From the NCBI RefSeq assembly GCF_002291145.1, contig NZ_NTGE01000222.1, positions 27,880 to 91,879 on the forward strand: a DNA stretch of 64,000 nt, read 5' to 3'. The position numbers and the translations under genes are program-made. Every line of letters starts with the position of its first letter. Position 1 is the stretch's first letter. Of this stretch, positions 60,128 through 64,000 are shown piece by piece. The DNA comes from Streptomyces sp. SA15 (GTDB taxonomy: Bacteria; Actinomycetota; Actinomycetes; Streptomycetales; Streptomycetaceae). The notes under the pieces are model-generated. The model was not told where the DNA came from. It saw only the letters and a list, made by a program, of their open reading frames with translations, and searched no databases.

Positions 60128-60958
60128 CTACGCCTGCTGGTTGGCGAGACCGAGGTGCTTGCCCAGGTTCCGCTGCCACTCCTCGATGCCCAGTTCGGCG
60201 ATGAGCTTGCCGACTCCGGGCAGCCGCGACTGGAACCCGGGCCCGGTCAGCGAGTTCAGGAATTCCCCATAGGCCGCGTGGACGTCGACGTCCGGCGGCA
60301 GGGTCGCCCGGTTGATCTGGGCCTTGGCGGCGCCCAGCACGGCCTTGTCGAAGGACGCGAGCCGTGCCGCCATGCCCTCGACGAAGCTGTCCAGCTCGGC
60401 GTCCGGCAGGGCGCGGGTGATCCAGCCGTAGCGCTCGGCCAGGTCGGCGTCGTAGTCGTCGCTGCCGAGGATGGCTTCCAGCGCGCGGTCGCGACCGATC
60501 AGCCGAGGCAGGCGTTCACTGCCGCCACCGCCGGGCAGCAGGCCGCTGGCGACCTCCGGCTGGCCGAACAGTGCCTGCTCACGGCTGGCGTAGCGCAGAT
60601 CGCAGGCAAGCGCCAGCTCGTTCCCGCCGCCCCGGGTCCGTCCGCGGATGGCCGCAATGCTGATGAACGGGGCCTTCGTCAACCGCATCATGACGTCGAC
60701 GGCGGGCGGCACCTCCCCCTCGGCCGGCGGCGCAACGTCGCCGGCCGCGGCGATGTCGAAGTGGTTGATGAAGTAGCCGGGTGTGCTGCTGGTGAAGATG
60801 GCGACGTGGACCTCCGGGTCTTCGCTCATCTCCGTGATGACCTCCCGCAGCCGGGCGAAGGTTTCCGGGACCATCAGGTTCACCGGCGGGTTCGAGAATG
60901 TGATCTTGCGAATCCGGGGGGTCGGGCTCTCGACGCTGATCGTGCTGGGCTGCGTCAT
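60128..60958 (-). CDS. Enoyl-CoA hydratase/isomerase-family protein
   Basis: The 276-aa crotonase-fold protein begins ISVESPTPRIRKITFSNPPV. The oxyanion region is AIRGRTRGGGNELALACDLR, with the second Gly/Glu region QPEVASGLLPGGGGSERLPR. The first oxyanion-hole segment reads STPGYFINHFD, so it departs from the usual CAGxD. It may act on a non-standard acyl-CoA. The start is ATG at 60958. It is collinear with the alpha/beta hydrolase at 61178 (about 220 bp apart). Confidence 0.85.
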   Translation of the reverse strand: MTQPSTISVESPTPRIRKITFSNPPVNLMVPETFARLREVITEMSEDPEVHVAIFTSSTPGYFINHFDIAAAGDVAPPAEGEVPPAVDVMMRLTKAPFISIAAIRGRTRGGGNELALACDLRYASREQALFGQPEVASGLLPGGGGSERLPRLIGRDRALEAILGSDDYDADLAERYGWITRALPDAELDSFVEGMAARLASFDKAVLGAAKAQINRATLPPDVDVHAAYGEFLNSLTGPGFQSRLPGVGKLIAELGIEEWQRNLGKHLGLANQQA

Positions 60959-61177
60959 CGTGTACTCCTTAAGGGCGATGCGCCACGGGGGCGTGGCGGC
61001 ATGGTGGTCCGACGGTCAGGGCTGCTATCGGCCCGTTCGCACCTCGCGGACCTGACCGCCGAGGGGTCGGACGGGATGCTGGCCTGAGAAGGTGTGCCTG
61101 TCGCATTCCGGGGATCCGATGAGCTGGCCCATCATCACGGACCAGGCGTCAGCGACTACACCGAAGCCCCGCAGGTG

Positions 61178-62017
61178 TTACTCGTCGAGGAACTGAAGGG
61201 CGTGCTTCAGGAACCGCTCGGGGTACTGGAACTGCGCTCCATGCCCGGCATCGGGGTAGATCAGCAGTTGAGCATTGGGGATGTTCTGGGCGAGGTGCCA
61301 GGAATTGATCGAGGCGATCATCACGTCGTTCTCGCCGTTGAGGACCAGCGTCGGCTGGGTGATCGCGTTCAGGTAGGCATAGGGATTCTCGCCCGGCAGC
61401 GGTTCCGCATAGGCCGTAGTCGCTTCGAACTGCGCCTGCGCGACTGCGGGCGAGCTCGGCGTGTCCTGGTCGGCCCGCTGGTGACGTCGCTCCCAAAAGG
61501 CCCGGCCCGCTTCGCGCGCGGCTTCCGAGCGGCCGAAGAACAGGAAGAGGAAGTCCTCCAGGCCGGGGACCGGATTCAGTGCGACCTCCGGCACCTTGGG
61601 GTGCATCGTCGCGTCCCCGCCTCGGAGGCCGGTGCCGAGCAGGAGGAGCTTGCGCACCAGCTGGGGGTGGCGCAGCGTGACCTCCTGCGCCTGGTAACCG
61701 CCGATCGAGAAGCCGAGCAGATCGACCTGCTCCAGCCCCAGCGCCCGGATTACGGCGGCGATGTCGTCGGCCATGTCCTCCATCCGGTTGCGTGGCGTGC
61801 CGGATGACGAGGCGATGCCGCGCCCGTTGAACAGGATGACCTCACGGCCTTCGGCCAGGCCGTCGGTGAGCAGCGGGTCCCAGTTGTCCATTCCTCCGCG
61901 GAAGTGCTGGACCAGGAAGATCGGGACGCCGGAGGGCTTGCCCCAGCGCCGGTAGGCGAATCGGTCGCCGTCGACCTCGATGAAACGAGTCGGTGCAGTC
62001 AGGTGTGTGTCACTCAT
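61178..62017 (-). CDS. Alpha/beta-fold hydrolase
   Basis: The 279-aa soluble hydrolase has the nucleophile elbow GFSIGGYQ and oxyanion segment LVQHFRGGMDNWDP. The acid is in LVLNGENDVMI and the base His in YPDAGHGAQFQYP. It resembles haloperoxidase-like or C-C-bond hydrolases. The ATG at 62017 is preferred to the longer frame. It is divergent from a TetR gene that probably represses it via the palindrome at 62085-62100. Confidence 0.9.
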   Translation of the reverse strand: MSDTHLTAPTRFIEVDGDRFAYRRWGKPSGVPIFLVQHFRGGMDNWDPLLTDGLAEGREVILFNGRGIASSSGTPRNRMEDMADDIAAVIRALGLEQVDLLGFSIGGYQAQEVTLRHPQLVRKLLLLGTGLRGGDATMHPKVPEVALNPVPGLEDFLFLFFGRSEAAREAGRAFWERRHQRADQDTPSSPAVAQAQFEATTAYAEPLPGENPYAYLNAITQPTLVLNGENDVMIASINSWHLAQNIPNAQLLIYPDAGHGAQFQYPERFLKHALQFLDE

Positions 62018-62084
62018 GGCCTGGCCCTTTCTGTGGCGGGTGAGCAATACGATGACGGTCATAATCTAAAAAGTCAACCGCTTT

Positions 62085-62100
62085 GATGTCGATCGACATC
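62085..62100. promoter_or_regulatory. Perfect 16-bp palindrome, TetR operator
   Basis: GATGTCGATCGACATC is fully self-complementary. It lies between the divergent hydrolase (62017) and TetR (62149) starts. It is close enough to both to block either promoter. Confidence 0.8.
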
Positions 62101-62148
62101 TATGTACGCTGGACTGTCGAGCGTCGACCGAAGAAGGGGCGGTTGGAC

Positions 62149-62757
62149 ATGCGGGTCACCAAGGCACAGGCAGAGCGCAACCGTGCGCACATCGTCGCGA
62201 CAGCCGCCAGGCTGTTCCGTGAGCGCGGCTATGACGGTGTCGGCGTGGCAGAACTGATGGCAGCCGCCGGGTTCACCCATGGCGGGTTCTACAAGCACTT
62301 CCGCTCCAAGGCCGACCTCATGGCCGAAGCGTCCGCAAGCGGGCTCTCACAGACCGCGGCACGGACAAAAGGTCTGGACCCCGCCGAGTTCGTCGAGAAC
62401 TACGTCTCCCGGGAGCATCGCGACGGGCGCAGTGACGGCTGCACCATCGCGGCCCTCAGCGGCGACGCCGCACGTCAGCCAGCGGACATCAAAACAGAGT
62501 TCGCAGCGGGGATCGAGAACCTGCTGACGGCCCTTCAGCCCAAAAGCGCTACGCCGGGGGATGCGGACCAGCGCGCGGCCCGCACCATGGTGATCGACAT
62601 GCTCGCCCATTCGATCGGCGCGATCATGTTGTCGCGGGCATGCCCGGACGGTTCTCCGCTGGCGGACGAAATCCTCGATGTCTGCCGCAAGGAAATTCTC
62701 GCGTCACTGGCACACGGCAACAGCGACCAACCGACGGCGAGGAGCCTGGAGGCCTGA
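62149..62757 (+). CDS. TetR-family transcriptional regulator
   Basis: The 202-aa protein has a complete TetR helix-turn-helix (residues about 8-55): IVATAARLFRERGYDGVGVA, then ELMAAAGFTHGGFYKHFRSK. The C-terminal ligand domain contains DGCTIAALSGDAARQPADIK, as in the C-terminal TetR_C group of AcrR-like quinone or thiol sensors, with a conserved Cys. The ATG at 62149 is used; the frame from 62083 would place coding over the operator. It probably represses itself and the divergent hydrolase. Confidence 0.93.
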   Translation: MRVTKAQAERNRAHIVATAARLFRERGYDGVGVAELMAAAGFTHGGFYKHFRSKADLMAEASASGLSQTAARTKGLDPAEFVENYVSREHRDGRSDGCTIAALSGDAARQPADIKTEFAAGIENLLTALQPKSATPGDADQRAARTMVIDMLAHSIGAIMLSRACPDGSPLADEILDVCRKEILASLAHGNSDQPTARSLEA

Positions 62758-63012
62758 CCACAGCCGACCGAAGCCCACGACGGGTGGCGCCGCCAGATGG
62801 CGGACCATGGCCGTGAGCAACGCCCTTTCCGCCGGGCCTCACCTGGGCCCCGAGACGGACCAGGTCTACGACTGCGGAGAAGGAGAGTCGAACAGGAACC
62901 CACTCTTGCCGCCCAGCCGCTGTTGCGAGGTCATCGGGTTGCGTTCCAAGGTTCCGGTCAGGGCCGATGGTGCGGGGTGGTCGGGCATGCCGGGGCACGA
63001 GTAAGTTCCTCG

Positions 63013-63120
63013 TCAGGTAGGGGTGGTCTCGTCCGTTATGCGCCTGGTGAGGTTGTCGACCGAGGCGATGTGGATCATGACTTCGGAGCTGGCGCAGGGT
63101 CTCGTAGTCGCGGGCGAGAC
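63013..63120 (-). mobile_element. IS5-family transposase C-terminal remnant
   Basis: Two minus-strand frames together give GRLARDYETL and SEVMIHIASVDNLTRRITDE, then TTPT and a stop, a typical C-terminus of IS5-type transposases from streptomycetes in my memory, now frameshifted. The catalytic core and terminal repeats were not found. The upstream interval 62758-63012 holds no recognisable gene. Confidence 0.6.
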
Positions 63121-63200
63121 GCCCGGCAGCACAGCCTGCACCACGACGGGACTCTCGGCGAGTTCCTGCTGCAGGGCCTGGGTGAACGTCAGCACGTAGG
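63121..63200 (-). pseudogene. Short-chain dehydrogenase fragment
   Basis: The frame YVLTFTQALQQELAESPVVV followed by QAVLPG is the helix-strand segment after the catalytic YxxxK of a classical SDR. Rossmann motif, catalytic Ser and C-terminus are all missing. It runs directly into the IS5 remnant, so the insertion or a later deletion removed the rest. Confidence 0.7.
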
Positions 63201-63275
63201 GGCCTTGACCCGGAATCCTGGACACGGGCTATGCGTCTGGGGCAACGCCACACGGTTAAGCGGTTGTTGGGCCCT

Positions 63276-63851
63276 TCAAAGGGGTTGGTTCCCATGCGTC
63301 GGAAAGGACGTACTTCCCGTAACCGATCTTGCGGAGCCCCGCCGCTGCCGCCGTCCTGGCGTCGGGCCGACGACTGCGCGAGACGGGAGACCGAGCCGTA
63401 CTCGCGGCCGCCGACGGCTACCCGCGTCCAGCGACGTCACAACATTCAACCGAGCAGCAGCCGAGGCCCCCGACCCACCCTGCAGATGGCCATCAAGGAC
63501 GTGCGCGCCGCATCCGCGGTGCCGCGCCAATACGGCCGGGCCCTCCGGGTCGGCGCGGTAAGGGTCGCCCCACTGCAGGAGCCCCATCACCGCCGGGACG
63601 AGATCCACACCCTTGGGCGTGATCACGTACTTCGGCCGGCTCCGCGAGCCCGGTTCCTTGTAGGTCTCGGTGGCCAGAATCCTTTCTTCCACGAGCATCC
63701 GGAGCCGTGCCGCGAGGAGGTTGCGAGGACAGCCGAGGACGCGTTCCAAGTCGTTGAAGCGGGACGAGCCGTACCAGACCTCACGCAGGGTCAGGATCGT
63801 CCACTTCTCACCCACGACCTCAAGGGTCCGGGCAATCGAGCAGTTAGACAT
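63276..63851 (-). CDS. HxlR-family transcriptional regulator with unusual C-terminal extension
   Basis: The 191-aa protein has an HxlR winged helix: NCSIARTLEVVGEKWTILTL, then REVWYGSSRFNDLERVLGCP and YVITPKGVDLVPAVMGLLQW, with the conserved Cys3-equivalent. Normal family members end shortly after HRGCGAHV, at about 130-150 aa. Here about 60 Arg/Gly/Ser-rich residues follow (SRRRPRVRLGLPSRAVVGPT), likely from 3' rearrangement. The ATG at 63851 is used. An imperfect operator lies upstream. Confidence 0.88.
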   Translation of the reverse strand: MSNCSIARTLEVVGEKWTILTLREVWYGSSRFNDLERVLGCPRNLLAARLRMLVEERILATETYKEPGSRSRPKYVITPKGVDLVPAVMGLLQWGDPYRADPEGPAVLARHRGCGAHVLDGHLQGGSGASAAARLNVVTSLDAGSRRRPRVRLGLPSRAVVGPTPGRRQRRGSARSVTGSTSFPTHGNQPL

Positions 63852-63887
63852 GTCCCGGTCGAGACCGGGGCCCACCTCACCTGAGTT

Positions 63888-63910
63888 TACTTTTCCATAC
63901 CCAGGAAGTA
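63888..63910. promoter_or_regulatory. TACTT-N13-AAGTA half-site pair
   Basis: The symmetric TACTT (63888-63892) and AAGTA (63906-63910) lie 37-59 bp upstream of the HxlR start. The spacing suits an HxlR dimer site controlling the regulator and a possible divergent gene. Confidence 0.45.
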
Positions 63911-63914
63911 GCGT

Positions 63915-64000
63915 CGTGGCCAGCACATCAACCCGGCCGCAACGCGAGAAACGGGCGCGCAGGGGGACCTGCGCGAAGAATCACATCGACCACTGGAACA
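63915..64000 (+). CDS. Possible gene start cut by the window end
   Basis: A GTG at 63915, with AGGAAGT five bases earlier, opens a frame (VASTSTRPQREKRARRGTCA) to the window end. It is basic and low-complexity. HxlR regulators often face a divergent target gene, which makes this plausible, but 28 codons prove little. Confidence 0.2.

Overview
The window is high-GC DNA with strongly G/C-ending codons, many GTG/TTG starts, ATGA/GTGA gene overlaps, a long chaplin, an NsdA-type developmental regulator and a cysteine-rich leader peptide. Together these point to a Streptomyces chromosome, probably an accessory-rich arm or arm-proximal segment. No tRNA, rRNA, phage or CRISPR array was recognised. 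All family assignments come from reading the sequence, with no database search.
Layout. Positions 1-5400 hold aldo/keto reductases, a LysR regulator, a DinB-like protein and several broken genes: adenosine deaminase cut near an IS481 transposase remnant, and a sigma-factor gene that lost region 4. Positions 5640-12434 hold a MarR regulator, a cytoplasmic AmiC-like binding protein and the complete urea ABC importer urtABCDE. That operon is preceded by a promoter, a palindrome and an attenuator-like hairpin. Positions 12445-22081 mix sulfur-related oxidoreductases (an SsuD-type monooxygenase with a Cys leader peptide, and a DszC-like flavoprotein), small stress and membrane proteins, GNATs, a deaminase and decayed genes. 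Positions 22272-38389 contain a chaplin, a secreted alpha/beta hydrolase, a MarR/thioesterase pair with a perfect operator, a baeRF protein, a SpoIIE phosphatase, nsdA, an APH-like kinase, a secreted amidase, a GH95 fucosidase, a universal stress protein and an orphan DUF397.
Positions 38473-50210 form an acyl-CoA catabolic island. It has two thiolase/lipid-transfer proteins, a double OB-fold DUF35 protein, an EchA19-like crotonase, a FadD19-like ligase, two more acyl-CoA ligases, a paaK remnant and a nitronate-monooxygenase-like flavoprotein. Order, sizes and motifs resemble the mycobacterial sterol side-chain module (Rv3521-Rv3523, echA19/fadD19), recalled from memory. Two promoters in the island carry the same 17-bp operator, TCTGAY-N5-GTCAGA.
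Positions 50637-59168 hold a DUF2795 protein, a phytoene-desaturase-like oxidoreductase, a Ser/Thr kinase with about eight 42-residue TPRs, an MpaB-type oxygenase, and a lipoprotein plus fused two-domain permease behind a probable iron box, without an ATPase. The tail (59219-64000) is patchy: a TetR fragment, a crotonase/hydrolase/TetR unit with a perfect palindrome, SDR and IS5 debris, and an HxlR regulator.
A recurring theme is small-deletion decay. At least eight genes are truncated or internally deleted while their neighbours are intact.
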